The notes under the pieces are model-generated. The model was given only the letters and a program-made list of their open reading frames with translations, was not told where the DNA came from and did not search any database. 64,000 nucleotides of DNA from Nonomuraea sp. SBT364 (GTDB lineage: Bacteria; Actinomycetota; Actinomycetes; Streptosporangiales; Streptosporangiaceae). Where the stretch lies: positions 1 to 64,000 of the forward strand of contig NZ_LAVL01000001.1 in the NCBI RefSeq assembly GCF_001083785.1. The letters are read 5' to 3'. The translations under genes and the position numbers were made by a program. Every line of letters starts with the position of its first letter. Position 1 is the stretch's first letter. Below are positions 17,325-26,132 of this stretch, piece by piece.

Positions 17325-18238
17325 CAGTACTCGATCCTTTCGCGCCGGGTGGTGCGCAGGGTCAGCACCGCGAAGGTGACGGTGAGGAAGAACAGCGCCA
17401 CGCCCATCGCCGACGCGTACCCGTACTCGCTGTAGTTGAAGGCGGTCTTCCAGATCTGCACGGGCAGCACGTGCGTGGTGCCGTCGGGCTCGCCCTTGTC
17501 GCCCGCCAGCACCTGGATCAGGGCGAAGCCGTCGAAGGCGGCGATGCCCAGATAGACCCAGCCGACCTGGACGGTGTCGCGCAGCAGGGGCAGCGTGATG
17601 GAGAAGAACAGCCGGAACCGTCCAGCCCCGTCGAGCGCGGCCGCCTCGAAGTAGTCCTTGGGGATGGCCGCCATCCCCGCCGAGAACAGCACCACGTAGA
17701 AGCCGACGGCCTGCCAGATCATCACCGCGATGACCGCCCAGAGGGCCAGGCCCGGCTCGACGAGCCAGCCCACCGGGTCGAGGCCCAGCTTGATCAGCGC
17801 CCCGTTGACGACCCCGTACTCGTCGGGCCGGTAGATGGCCTTGAACAGCACCCCGACCACCGCCACGGCCAGCACCTGGGGGAAGAAGAACACCACACGG
17901 TAGAACTTCGACCCCCAGATGCCGCGCATGCCCGCGCCGTTCGATCCCCCGCCCAGGTTGATGAGGAAGGAGAAGAACAGCGCGATGACGATGGTGGCGA
18001 GCGGCAGCACCAGCAGCAGGATCCCGTGGTTGCGCAGGGCCTGCCAGAACGCGTCGTCGTCGAAGAGCTTGGCGAAGTTCTCCAGTCCGACGTAGTTCAG
18101 GTTCGCCGCGTAACCGTCCCAGTCGGTCAGCGAGATCTGGAACGCCTGGATGTACGGGCTGATCACGAAGACCGAGTAGAGGATGACCGGGACGGCGAGG
18201 AACCCGGCGATGAATCCGTACTTGCGCAGCCGCTCCAT
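17324..18238 (-). CDS. ngcF: Carbohydrate ABC transporter permease (NgcF-like)
   Basis: A 304-residue MalF-type permease with six transmembrane segments. The EAA loop is EAAALDGAGRFRLFFSITLPLLRD, and the N-terminal SPYIQAFQISLTDWDG is typical of sugar permeases. It starts 3 nt after the ngcE stop. With NgcG it forms the membrane channel of the importer. Confidence 0.9.
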   Translation of the reverse strand: MERLRKYGFIAGFLAVPVILYSVFVISPYIQAFQISLTDWDGYAANLNYVGLENFAKLFDDDAFWQALRNHGILLLVLPLATIVIALFFSFLINLGGGSNGAGMRGIWGSKFYRVVFFFPQVLAVAVVGVLFKAIYRPDEYGVVNGALIKLGLDPVGWLVEPGLALWAVIAVMIWQAVGFYVVLFSAGMAAIPKDYFEAAALDGAGRFRLFFSITLPLLRDTVQVGWVYLGIAAFDGFALIQVLAGDKGEPDGTTHVLPVQIWKTAFNYSEYGYASAMGVALFFLTVTFAVLTLRTTRRERIEY

Positions 18239-18241
18239 CGA

Positions 18242-19690
18242 CTATTCGCTCCGCGTCTGCTTGGAGACCTTCGAGTCCTTCTTGATCTCGTCGGCCTTCT
18301 TCTGGACGTTGGCGCAGAACTCCTCGGGGGTGCTGCGCCCGGCCATGACCACGTTGATCTGCTCGGTGGCGTAGTCGAAGAGCTCCTTGTACCAGCCTTC
18401 GAACCGGGCGTCGGTGATGATGTTCTGACCGGCGGCGTCCTGGGCCTTGGCGGCGCTCCGGAGCGCGGCGGGCAGGTCGACGCCCTCGGCCGCGCCGTTG
18501 ACGACGGTGAGGTTCTGGGTCTTCTCGGTGAAGCCCTTGGCGCCTTCCTTCGACAGCATGATGCGCAGGTATTCGAGGCCGCCCTGGGGGTTCTTGCCCT
18601 TGGCGCCGACGACGAAGTTCTCGCCCACGCCGACCTGGATGGCCCCGTACGGCATGGCGTCGGTGGGGGTCACGTCGGGGATGGGGGCGATGGCGTACTC
18701 GAAGTCGTCCGGGATGTCCTTGACCATCTCGTTCTCGATCCACGAGCCGGTCGGGTAGAAGAGCAGCTTGTTCTGGAGCTGCTTGACCTGGGTCTGCGTG
18801 TGATCAAGACCGAAGTACGCCTTGTCGCCATATTTCGTCTGGACGTCCACCCAGGCGGCGACCGCCTTCTTCACCGGGTCTGCGAGCCAGGCGTTGTCGA
18901 CCAGATTGTCGATGTCGATGATGACCTGGTTGCCGCCGATCTTGGCGGCCGTGTAGAGCACGTTCCAGGTCTGGTAGTACGGGCCGACCTGCCCCGGGTA
19001 GGCGAACAGGAGGATGCCCTCCTTCTTGGCCAGTTCGCCCAGCGCGGTGAACTCGGCCCAGGTCTTCGGCACGGTCCAGCCCTTCTGCTCGAAGAGCCGG
19101 GCGTTGTACCACAGGGCCCGGTGCGACACCGTGTAGTTGAGCACGAGGTCCTTGCCGTCGATCTTGGCGTTGGTGATCACGGCCGGGGTGACCGTGTCGC
19201 GGACCTTCTTGCCCGGGTCGTCGTAGGAGGGCGCGTCGAACAGCACCGACAGGTCGGCCAGGTGCCCCTGCCCGGCCAGCGCCACCAGGTCCATCGACTC
19301 GGGGCCGGAGTTGTTGACCACGTCCGGCGCGTCGCCGCTGACGAAGCGCGGGCGGAGCTGGATGCCGATCTGCTGGGTGGCGTTGTGCTTGATGCTCGCG
19401 CCGGGGAACGCCTTCTTGTACATCGGCTCATGGATGTCCTTGGCGTACGCGTCGGTGTAGCCGCCGCTGAAAATCGTTACCTCGAGCGGCTTGTTCGGGT
19501 CGACGCCGAAGGGGTTCTTCGGGTCGGCCGAGGCCGCCAGCGTCGTGGCGGGGGCCGCCGAAGACGGCGTTCCGCCCCCGCCGGCCGTCGCGCAGGCGCT
19601 CAGCAGTCCCGCGCCGGGACCTGCGACGAACGCGGTGAGGCCGATCCGGCGCAGAAGCTGACGCCGCGTGATCTCTCCCGGGTGGGTCAT
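18242..19690 (-). CDS. ngcE: N-acetylglucosamine/chitobiose ABC transporter substrate-binding lipoprotein (NgcE-like)
   Basis: A 482-residue extracellular solute-binding protein. Its twin-arginine-like signal (TRRQLLRRIG) ends in lipobox LSAC (C33). The mature part (NPFGVDPNKPLEVTIFSGGY, PDVVNNSG, FYPTGSWIENEM) matches the NgcE lineage described in Streptomyces olivaceoviridis for GlcNAc and diacetylchitobiose uptake. Start chosen for AGGAG 8 nt upstream; a longer frame to 19786 lacks signal-peptide sense. The operator-like TTAGGAAA palindrome lies about 30 bp upstream. Substrate is inferred by family. Confidence 0.88.
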   Translation of the reverse strand: MTHPGEITRRQLLRRIGLTAFVAGPGAGLLSACATAGGGGTPSSAAPATTLAASADPKNPFGVDPNKPLEVTIFSGGYTDAYAKDIHEPMYKKAFPGASIKHNATQQIGIQLRPRFVSGDAPDVVNNSGPESMDLVALAGQGHLADLSVLFDAPSYDDPGKKVRDTVTPAVITNAKIDGKDLVLNYTVSHRALWYNARLFEQKGWTVPKTWAEFTALGELAKKEGILLFAYPGQVGPYYQTWNVLYTAAKIGGNQVIIDIDNLVDNAWLADPVKKAVAAWVDVQTKYGDKAYFGLDHTQTQVKQLQNKLLFYPTGSWIENEMVKDIPDDFEYAIAPIPDVTPTDAMPYGAIQVGVGENFVVGAKGKNPQGGLEYLRIMLSKEGAKGFTEKTQNLTVVNGAAEGVDLPAALRSAAKAQDAAGQNIITDARFEGWYKELFDYATEQINVVMAGRSTPEEFCANVQKKADEIKKDSKVSKQTRSE

Positions 19691-19718
19691 GGGGGGCTCC
19701 TGAAGAGAAGGGACCGAA

Positions 19719-19735
19719 TTAGGAAAGTTTCCTAA
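19719..19735. promoter_or_regulatory. ROK-type operator candidate of ngcEFG
   Basis: TTAGGAAA-G-TTTCCTAA, perfect 8-bp arms around one base. AT-rich palindromes of this kind are typical of ROK-family sugar repressors, and the position just upstream of ngcE fits. No ROK gene is in the window. Confidence 0.7.
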
Positions 19736-19816
19736 ACGTGCGCCCGAACGTACGAACGCCTGAGGATACGCGTCAAGAGGGTGCAATCGAGACGTGACCT
19801 TGCCGTGATCCCTTGC

Positions 19817-19833
19817 CTAGAACCGAATTCTAG
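19817..19833. promoter_or_regulatory. Inverted repeat upstream of the metallo-hydrolase gene
   Basis: CTAGAA-ccgaa-TTCTAG: perfect 6-bp arms with a 5-nt spacer, ending 17 bp before the ATG of the divergent hydrolase gene. It is distinct from the ngcE palindrome, suggesting separate control of the two directions. Confidence 0.5.
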
Positions 19834-19849
19834 AAGCAGAGTGGTCCGC

Positions 19850-21085
19850 ATGATTGAGGAGTACGCGGACCGCGTGTGGAACGGCGAGGCCGACGACAGC
19901 ATCGTGGACACGGGAATGACGGGCCGGGGGGTCGTCGGCATAGGCGACGGCCTGGGATGGTGGTCCGGCTTCGGCAACGTGATCACCTTCGAGACCGAGG
20001 GCTCGCTGGCGCTGTTCGACACCAGCAGCCCGTTCTCGGCGGGCAAACTGCACGAGGACGTGCGGGCATGGAGCCGGGCGCCGCTCGACGCCGCCTTCTA
20101 CTCGCACGGGCACATCGACCACGTCTTCGGAACCGGGCCTTTCGAGGAGTCGGGCCGCAGGGCGACCGTGTACGCCCACGAGGCGGTGGTGGACCGCTTC
20201 CAACGATATTTGCTGACAAACGGTTACAATTCGGTCATCAATCAGCGGCAGTTCCAGGCCGACAACCTCCGCTGGCCCACCAGCTACCGCCACCCCGACG
20301 TCACCTACCGTGACGCCCTCACCGTACGGCTCGGCGGGCTGACCTTCGAGCTGTTCCACGCCAAGGGCGAGACCGACGACGCCACGGTCGCGTACGTGCC
20401 CGAGCACAAGCTGCTGCTGCCCGGCGACCTGTTCATCTGGGTGACGCCCAACTGCGGCAACCCGCAGAAGGTGCAGCGCTACCCGCGCGAATGGGTGCAC
20501 GCGCTGCGCCGGATGGCCGCGCTGGACGCCGAGATCATGCTGCCCAGCCACGGCGCGCCGATCTTCGGCCGCAACCGGATCCGGCAGGCGCTGCTGGAGA
20601 CCGCCGAGTGGCTGGAGTCGCTCGTCACCCAGACGCTCGACCTGCTCAACGCGGGCGCCCGGCTGGACGAGATCGTCCACACCGTACGGCCCGCGGCCCA
20701 CCTGGCGGACCGGCCGTATCTGCGGGCCCGGTACGACGAGCCGGAGTTCGTGGTGCGCAACCTGTGGCGGCTCTACGGCGGCTGGTACGACGGCAACCCG
20801 GCCCACCTCAAACCCGCCCCCGACGCCGTCCTGGCGAAGGCCGTGGCGGAGCTGTCCGGCGGCCCTCAGGCGCTCGCGGACGCCGCCCTGAAGGCCCTCT
20901 CGGACGGCGACGACCGCCTGGCCGGCCACCTGGCCGAGATGGCCGCTTCGGCGGCCCCGGACGACGCGGGCGTGCACCGGGTGCGGGCCGAGGTCTTCTC
21001 GGCCCGCGCGGCCCGGGAGGCGTCGCTGATGGCCAAGGGCGTGTTCACCTGGGCCGCCTCGGAGTCGGCCCGCCGGACCGGCTAG
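19850..21085 (+). CDS. Alkylsulfatase-like MBL-fold hydrolase
   Basis: A 411-residue metallo-beta-lactamase-fold enzyme. The zinc motif SHGHIDH (H86, H88, D90, H91), HAKGETDD, LLPGDLFIW and PSHGAPIFG supply the two-metal site. After it, RLYGGWYDGNPAHLKPAP is the signature of the alkyl-sulfatase dimerisation domain, and the C-terminus is truncated relative to SdsA1-type enzymes. It likely hydrolyses a sulfate ester or related substrate. The ATG at 19850 is preferred over the longer in-frame extension, which would run through the inverted repeat. Confidence 0.85.
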   Translation: MIEEYADRVWNGEADDSIVDTGMTGRGVVGIGDGLGWWSGFGNVITFETEGSLALFDTSSPFSAGKLHEDVRAWSRAPLDAAFYSHGHIDHVFGTGPFEESGRRATVYAHEAVVDRFQRYLLTNGYNSVINQRQFQADNLRWPTSYRHPDVTYRDALTVRLGGLTFELFHAKGETDDATVAYVPEHKLLLPGDLFIWVTPNCGNPQKVQRYPREWVHALRRMAALDAEIMLPSHGAPIFGRNRIRQALLETAEWLESLVTQTLDLLNAGARLDEIVHTVRPAAHLADRPYLRARYDEPEFVVRNLWRLYGGWYDGNPAHLKPAPDAVLAKAVAELSGGPQALADAALKALSDGDDRLAGHLAEMAASAAPDDAGVHRVRAEVFSARAAREASLMAKGVFTWAASESARRTG

Positions 21086-21091
21086 CCCCGG

Positions 21092-22306
21092 TCAGCCCAG
21101 GTGGGCGCGGGTCTCGGCGAACGCCAGGTCCGTGCCTTCCAGGGCGCGGGCCACGTCGTCCGCGGTGTGGGCGGCCGACATGAACCAGTTGTGCCACGGG
21201 TGGATGTAGACCCCGTGGCGCAGGCAGGCGTCGCTCCAGTACAGGGCCGTGGACAGGTCGGCGTCGCCGTCGAAGCTCAGCCACGGGATCGTCACCGGCC
21301 CCGTCTGGTTCACGGTGAACCCGTGCGCCTCGGCCTGGGCGTACAGCCCCTCGCGCAGCTGCGTCCCGGCCCGTTCCATGGTGGCGATCCCGCCGGTGTC
21401 GCGCAGCGTCTCGATGGTGGCCTTGGCCGCCGCCATGGCCACGGCCGAGAACCAGAACGAGCCCGTCGTGTACAGCGACTGCGCGGGCCCGCGCAACGCA
21501 TCGGTCCCGGTGACGGCGGCGATCGGGTAGCCGTTGGCCATGGCCTTGGACCAGGCCGTCAGATCGGGGCGGACCCCGTACGGCTCCCACGACCCGCGCA
21601 GGTCGACGCGGAAGCCGGCGCGCACGTCGTCGATCACCAGCGCGGCCCCGAGCCGGTCGGCCAGCGCCCGGGCGCCGCGCGCGAAGGCGGGCTCCACCAG
21701 CTCCTGGTCCTCGAACGAGTCGTGCTTGAACGGCGTCACGATGATCGCCGCCACGTCGCCCTCGACGGTGGCCGCGGCCGCCTCCAGCGACTCCAGCGAG
21801 TTGTAGGCGAACTCGACCAGGTCGGCCCGCTCGTTCGGGGTCGTGCCCGCGGTGGACGGCGTGCACCACGGGTCGGCGCCGTGGTAGGCGCCGTGCGCCA
21901 TGAGCACCTTGGTGCGGCCGGTGGCGGCCCTGGCGACCATGAGCGCCTGGGTCGTGGCGTCGGTGCCGTTCTTGGAGAACATCGCCCAGTCGGCGCTCGG
22001 CACGGTGTCGACCAGCAGCTCGGCCAGCTCCACCATGATCGGCCCGGGCCCGTTGAGGCAGTCGCCGAGTGCGAGCTGGCGCGCCGCGGCCTCCTCCACG
22101 CGCGGGTGCCGGTGCCCCAGCACGACGGGGCCCCAGCTGCACATGAAGTCGATGTACTCGCGCCCGTCGGCGTCCCACTGCCGGCAGCCCTCGCCGCGCT
22201 CGAAGAACTGCGGGTAGCCGGGGGCGAAGATGGCCGCGTTGAGGTGCCCGTACATGCCTCCGGGTACGACCTTCAGCGCCCGCTGCCGGAGTTCGGCGTC
22301 TGTCAT
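21092..22306 (-). CDS. Class III aminotransferase (glutamate-semialdehyde aminomutase-like)
   Basis: A 404-residue PLP enzyme: MCSWGPVVLGHRHP at the N-terminal substrate site, NGTDATTQALMVARA at the cofactor phosphate, DDVRAGFR holding the cofactor aspartate, and AWSKAMANGYP with the Schiff-base lysine. The family includes GSA aminomutases and amino-polyol/amino-acid aminotransferases. It follows the PfkB kinase gene by 11 bp and so shares its promoter and TetR operator. A role in amino-sugar or amino-acid catabolism is inferred from this company. Confidence 0.88.
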   Translation of the reverse strand: MTDAELRQRALKVVPGGMYGHLNAAIFAPGYPQFFERGEGCRQWDADGREYIDFMCSWGPVVLGHRHPRVEEAAARQLALGDCLNGPGPIMVELAELLVDTVPSADWAMFSKNGTDATTQALMVARAATGRTKVLMAHGAYHGADPWCTPSTAGTTPNERADLVEFAYNSLESLEAAAATVEGDVAAIIVTPFKHDSFEDQELVEPAFARGARALADRLGAALVIDDVRAGFRVDLRGSWEPYGVRPDLTAWSKAMANGYPIAAVTGTDALRGPAQSLYTTGSFWFSAVAMAAAKATIETLRDTGGIATMERAGTQLREGLYAQAEAHGFTVNQTGPVTIPWLSFDGDADLSTALYWSDACLRHGVYIHPWHNWFMSAAHTADDVARALEGTDLAFAETRAHLG

Positions 22307-22317
22307 GAGAGCTTCTT

Positions 22318-23235
22318 TCAGGTGAGGAGGGCCAGGGTGGAGTCGAGGTCCTTCAGGCCGGCGTCGGAGCCGAGGCCGGTCGCGACGCACCCGGCCGCGG
22401 CGGTGCCCCAGCGGGCCGCCGTCGTCACGTCCTGCCCGTGCAGGAGGCCGGTGATGAAGCCGGCGCAGTAGGCGTCGCCGCAGCCCGTGGTGTCGGCCAC
22501 GGGCGTGTCGAGGGCCGGGACGAGCTCGTCGCCCTCGTGCGTGACGACGAGGCTGCCCAGCGCCCCGAGGGTCACCAGGACGCCGCGCGGCCCGTCGGCG
22601 AGCAGCTCGGCCGCGGCGGCCCGGACGTCCTGCTCGCCGGTCATGAGCAGCGCCTGGGTGTCGTTGGGCAGCACGTAGTCGACGTGCGGCAGGAACGCCC
22701 GCGCCATGCCCAGCAGGTCGGGCATCTCCGACAGCAGGTCCATCGTGACGAGCGTGCCGGCGGCGCGGACCTCGTCGAGCAGCGCGAAGAACGCCGGGTC
22801 GCCCAGGCCGAACGTGACGTCCACGCCGCCGAGGTGGATCGCGCGGGCGCCGCGCAGCACCTCGGCGTCGAGGTCGGCGGGCGTGACACCGAGGTTGGCG
22901 CCCGGGACGTGGAAGCTGGGCCGGCCGCCGTCGGGCCTGATCGGCAGGATGGAGGCGGCCGTCTGCTCGCCGGCGCGGCGCACCAGCCGGGTGACGTCCA
23001 CGCCGCGCCTGGTCATGGTCGCGACCAGGAAGTCGCCGAGCTCGTCGTCGCCGGCGGCGCCCATGGAGACGACCTCGTTGCCCAGCTTGACCAGGTCGAC
23101 GGCGGTCCCGGCGGCGGCGCCCGCCGCGGTCAGCCTGATCTGGTCGACCAGGACGGTGTCCTGCCCGTCGGGGATGCGCTCGACGGGCCTGGCGAGGATG
23201 TCGACGATGTGCACGCCGACCGTGACGACGGTCAT
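22318..23235 (-). CDS. PfkB-family carbohydrate kinase
   Basis: A 305-residue ribokinase-fold kinase. The PfkB signature 2 is intact (DTTGCGDAYCAGF, holding the catalytic aspartate and anion hole), the N-terminal LTAAGAAAGTAVDLVKLG is the sugar-binding region, and HVPGANLGVT follows. The phosphoryl acceptor is unknown, probably a sugar or sugar-like alcohol. First gene of the minus-strand kinase-aminotransferase pair, divergent from its likely TetR regulator. Confidence 0.9.
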   Translation of the reverse strand: MTVVTVGVHIVDILARPVERIPDGQDTVLVDQIRLTAAGAAAGTAVDLVKLGNEVVSMGAAGDDELGDFLVATMTRRGVDVTRLVRRAGEQTAASILPIRPDGGRPSFHVPGANLGVTPADLDAEVLRGARAIHLGGVDVTFGLGDPAFFALLDEVRAAGTLVTMDLLSEMPDLLGMARAFLPHVDYVLPNDTQALLMTGEQDVRAAAAELLADGPRGVLVTLGALGSLVVTHEGDELVPALDTPVADTTGCGDAYCAGFITGLLHGQDVTTAARWGTAAAGCVATGLGSDAGLKDLDSTLALLT

Positions 23236-23243
23236 GGTCTAAA

Positions 23244-23261
23244 TAGACAGACGTCCGAATA
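23244..23261. promoter_or_regulatory. TetR operator candidate, site 1
   Basis: An imperfect 18-bp palindrome around GACGTC (12 of 18 positions symmetric) in the divergent kinase/tetR gap. Its reverse complement matches a second site at 23891-23908 at 14 of 18 positions. Confidence 0.65.
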
Positions 23262-23301
23262 AAAAGTCAATATGCTGGGGACGGAAGAGAGGAAGGCGCC
23301 C

Positions 23302-23886
23302 ATGCCGAAGATCGTCGACCACGAGGAGCGCCGCCGCGAGGTCCTGTCGGCCGCCCGCCGGGTGATCGTCAGAGACGGCATCGACGCCGCCACCACCCGG
23401 GCGATCGCCAAGGAGGCGGGCTACTCCAACGGCGTCCTGGCGCACTACTTCACCGACAAGGACGAGATCCTGCTCTCGGCGCTGCGCCAGTCGCACCAGC
23501 GCATCCGCGAGCGCCTGACGCGCAAGGTCGAGGGCGTGTCGGGCCTGGCCGCGCTGCGTGAGCTGCTGCTCGACAACCTGCCGCTGGACGCCGAGCGCAC
23601 CCAGGAGACGCGCCTGGAGGTGAGCTTCTGGAGCCGCAGCCTGACCTCCGAGCTCCTGGCCGAGGTGCAGCGGGCCGAGGCGGCCGAGTTGCGCACCGCC
23701 GTGCGCGCGCTGCTCGCCCAGGCCAAACTGGCCGGCGAGCTGACCACCGACGCCGGCCTGGACGACGTGACCGAGCAGTTGCTGGCCCTGGTCGACGGCC
23801 TCAGCCTGCACCTGCTGCTCTACCCTGAGCGGCTGCGCCGGGTGGATCTGGAGCGGCTGATCCTGCAGTTCGTCGACCGGCTCTAG
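23302..23886 (+). CDS. TetR-family regulator
   Basis: 194 residues. The HTH is at about 10-55 (EVLSAARRVIVRDGIDAATTRAIAKEAGYSNGVLAHYF.DKDEIL); the C-terminus resembles the BetI/TetR_C_6 ligand domain. GAGAGGAAGG precedes the ATG at 23302. It sits between the kinase-aminotransferase pair and the aldolase gene, and near-identical operator-like sites flank it, so it most likely represses both transcription units and itself. Confidence 0.92.
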   Translation: MPKIVDHEERRREVLSAARRVIVRDGIDAATTRAIAKEAGYSNGVLAHYFTDKDEILLSALRQSHQRIRERLTRKVEGVSGLAALRELLLDNLPLDAERTQETRLEVSFWSRSLTSELLAEVQRAEAAELRTAVRALLAQAKLAGELTTDAGLDDVTEQLLALVDGLSLHLLLYPERLRRVDLERLILQFVDRL

Positions 23887-23890
23887 CCGT

Positions 23891-23908
23891 AATTCGGACG
23901 ACCGACTA
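23891..23908. promoter_or_regulatory. TetR operator candidate, site 2
   Basis: AATTCGGACGACCGACTA matches the reverse complement of site 1 at 14 of 18 positions. It lies 5 bp after the tetR stop and 11 bp before the preferred aldolase ATG, overlapping a possible -10 element (GACTAT). Confidence 0.65.
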
Positions 23909-23919
23909 TGTTGCCGGGC

Positions 23920-24552
23920 ATGAATTTCCGCGAGGAGCTGTGCGCCTACGGCCGCAAGGCCGTCGAGCTCGGCCTGGTCATCGGCACGTCGGGCAACCTG
24001 AGCGTGCGCGACGGCGACCGCGTGGCGGTCACGCCGTCGGGAGCGGCGCTCGACCGGCTGACCCCGCAGATGTGCCCGGTCGTCGACGTCGAGGGCTTCC
24101 TGCTTGAGGGCGAGCTCCAGCCGTCCTCCGAGACGCCCATGCACCTGGCGATCTACCGGACGACCGACGCGCGGGCCGTCGTCCACACGCACTCGGTGTT
24201 CGGCACCGTGGTGGCCACGACGATGACCGAGCTGCCGCCGGTCCACTACAACGCGCTGCTGCTCGGCGGCACGGTCAAGGTCGCCGAGTACGCCACCTAC
24301 GGTACCCCGGAGCTGGCCGGCAACGTCCGGGAGGCGCTGGCGGGCAAGCGGGCCGCGCTGATGGCCAACCACGGCGGGGTGACCATCGGCGCGACGCTGG
24401 AGCAGGCGTTCGAGGCGACCCGCCTGCTGGAGTGGCTGTGCGAGGTGTACGTGCGCGGCCTCGGCGTGGGCAGCCCCGCGATCCTCTCCGAGGAGCAGCT
24501 CGCCGCCGTGGTCGAGCGCGCGCTCAACCCGCCGGAGTTCCCGCGCCGTTGA
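23920..24552 (+). CDS. Class II aldolase/adducin family protein
   Basis: A 210-residue zinc aldolase-like protein of fuculose/ribulose-phosphate aldolase size. SGNLSVR is the phosphate loop, SSETPMHLAIY carries the catalytic glutamate, and zinc histidines are in VVHTHS and LMANHGG. It may split the product of the neighbouring kinase; the fold also includes epimerases and decarboxylases, so the exact reaction is open. The ATG at 23908 is an alternative start. The last 29 nt overlap the convergent DUF885 gene. Confidence 0.9.
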   Translation: MNFREELCAYGRKAVELGLVIGTSGNLSVRDGDRVAVTPSGAALDRLTPQMCPVVDVEGFLLEGELQPSSETPMHLAIYRTTDARAVVHTHSVFGTVVATTMTELPPVHYNALLLGGTVKVAEYATYGTPELAGNVREALAGKRAALMANHGGVTIGATLEQAFEATRLLEWLCEVYVRGLGVGSPAILSEEQLAAVVERALNPPEFPRR

Positions 24553-26110
24553 CCGCGATCTCCGCCAGCCCGAGCGGGAGCCCGCCGGAGCCGGCGATCC
24601 GGTCGTGGAAGGACTTCGGCGACCCCCGGTACGACTCCCGGATGCGGTCGATCTCGATGGCCCCCGTCAGGTACGACGGCGCCTGCGTGGGCCAGGCGCA
24701 GTAGCGGTTGACCTCGCCCTGGGCGGTGCCTGGCGACAGCGACGCCTTGGTGGACATGAACGTCTCGGCCTGCTCGATCGTCATGTCGTCGCAGTGCAGC
24801 GCGGTGTCGACCACGATGCGCGCGGCGCGGAAGATCCGGCAGTCGAGGTGGGCCAGCTCGGTGGCGGGCGTGTCGAAGTAGCCCTGCTCGTGCAGCAGCT
24901 TCTCGACGTAGAGCGCCCAGCCCTCGCTGAAGTACGGGGTCCTGAACACCTTGCGCACCGCACGCGGATTGGCCGCCATGTGCGACAGGTGCCAGTGATG
25001 CCCGGGGTACGCCTCGTGCACGGCGATCGACGGCATCTGGGCCCGGCAGTTGGTCCGCAGGCGCTGCCGTACCTGCTCGGGGGTGAACCCGTCCGGCGTG
25101 TACGGGACGAAGAAGACGCCGGTGCGTGAGCTGGTGAGCGGCGGCGGCGCCAGGTAGTGGGCCACCGACAGGACGGGCCGGCTGTAGACGGCCGACGGCA
25201 GGACCAGGCACTCCTCCCCGTCGGGGAAGGTGACCAGGTCGCGGTCACGGACGAAGTCGCGGGCGCGCAGCGTCTCGGCCTCGTACTCGGTGCGCATCTC
25301 CGCCAGGGTCGCCGGGTGGTCGTCCATCAGCGTCTCCATGGCGGCCCGCCAGTCCTGGGAGCCGTTGACGCGCACCGACACCTCGCGCATCCGCGCGTCC
25401 AGGGAGTCCCAGGCGGCCCTGCCCTTCTCGTGCAGCTCGGCGGCGCCGTACCCGAGCAGCTCGCGCTCGCGCAGAAGCGTGCTGTAGAGGTGCTCGCCCA
25501 TCCGCCAGGTGCCGCCGCAGGAGAAGCCGTCGAGGAAGGTGACGAGCTCGTCGAAGGCGTCGGCGGCCGGGGCGGCGGCGTCGGCCAGCCGGGCGGCCAG
25601 CGCCGGGTCCGACACCATGCCGGGGACGGTCTCGGTGAGGAAGGCGCGGCCGGTGCGCGCCTGCTTGAGGCCGCGCTCGACCAGGAGGGGCGCGGCCAGG
25701 ACGGGGTCGAGGTTGGCGCGGCAGGCGGCGAGCACGCCGGGCACCTCGGCCAGCCGGGAGATGGCGGCGGCCACCAGCTCGGGCTCCGGCTTGAGCCGCT
25801 GCTGGAACGGCGTGAAGAAGGCGGTGAAGACGGGCCCGAGGTAGGCGGCGGGGTCGCGGCGCCACTCGGCCCAGTTCGCCAGCGCGATGGAGCCTCTCAG
25901 GTGGGACAGGACCAGGTCGCGGTCGATGGCGTCGTCCGGCGTGGCCGCCTCGCGGGCGGACAGGCGCTCCAGCCAGAGCACCTCCTCGCGTTCGCGGGCG
26001 GTGAAGGATTCGGCGGTGAAGTCGCCGAGCGTGTGGTCGTAGCCGTCTGCCCCGAGTGTGCTGGCGACGACCGGACGTCCGGAAAAGTACCACTTGAGAA
26101 AGTCGTCCAC
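24524..26110 (-). CDS. DUF885 family protein (putative metallopeptidase)
   Basis: 528 residues, the normal DUF885 length. The zinc-peptidase motif HEAYPGHHWHL and the downstream EGWALYVEKL provide the HExxH-like ligands and third glutamate. Members resemble M32/M2-type gluzincin peptidases, and some are lipoproteins, but this one has no signal peptide, so it is cytoplasmic. Substrate unknown. Divergent from the DUF4032 gene with a 22-bp gap. Confidence 0.9.
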   Translation of the reverse strand: MDDFLKWYFSGRPVVASTLGADGYDHTLGDFTAESFTAREREEVLWLERLSAREAATPDDAIDRDLVLSHLRGSIALANWAEWRRDPAAYLGPVFTAFFTPFQQRLKPEPELVAAAISRLAEVPGVLAACRANLDPVLAAPLLVERGLKQARTGRAFLTETVPGMVSDPALAARLADAAAPAADAFDELVTFLDGFSCGGTWRMGEHLYSTLLRERELLGYGAAELHEKGRAAWDSLDARMREVSVRVNGSQDWRAAMETLMDDHPATLAEMRTEYEAETLRARDFVRDRDLVTFPDGEECLVLPSAVYSRPVLSVAHYLAPPPLTSSRTGVFFVPYTPDGFTPEQVRQRLRTNCRAQMPSIAVHEAYPGHHWHLSHMAANPRAVRKVFRTPYFSEGWALYVEKLLHEQGYFDTPATELAHLDCRIFRAARIVVDTALHCDDMTIEQAETFMSTKASLSPGTAQGEVNRYCAWPTQAPSYLTGAIEIDRIRESYRGSPKSFHDRIAGSGGLPLGLAEIAVNGAGTPAG

Positions 26111-26114
26111 CGAC

Positions 26115-26130
26115 GCACAATATCCTGTGC
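26115..26130. promoter_or_regulatory. Short inverted repeat between DUF885 and DUF4032 genes
   Basis: GCACA-atatcc-TGTGC, 5-bp arms, filling most of the 22-bp divergent gap. It may be an operator; the arms are short. Confidence 0.3.
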
Positions 26131-26132
26131 AA

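Noticed and set aside
17325-18743. N-terminal extension of the NgcG permease frame
   Set aside because: The frame stays open through ngcF and ngcE but is nonsense there; the ATG at 17324 overlapping the ngcF stop gives a full-length permease.
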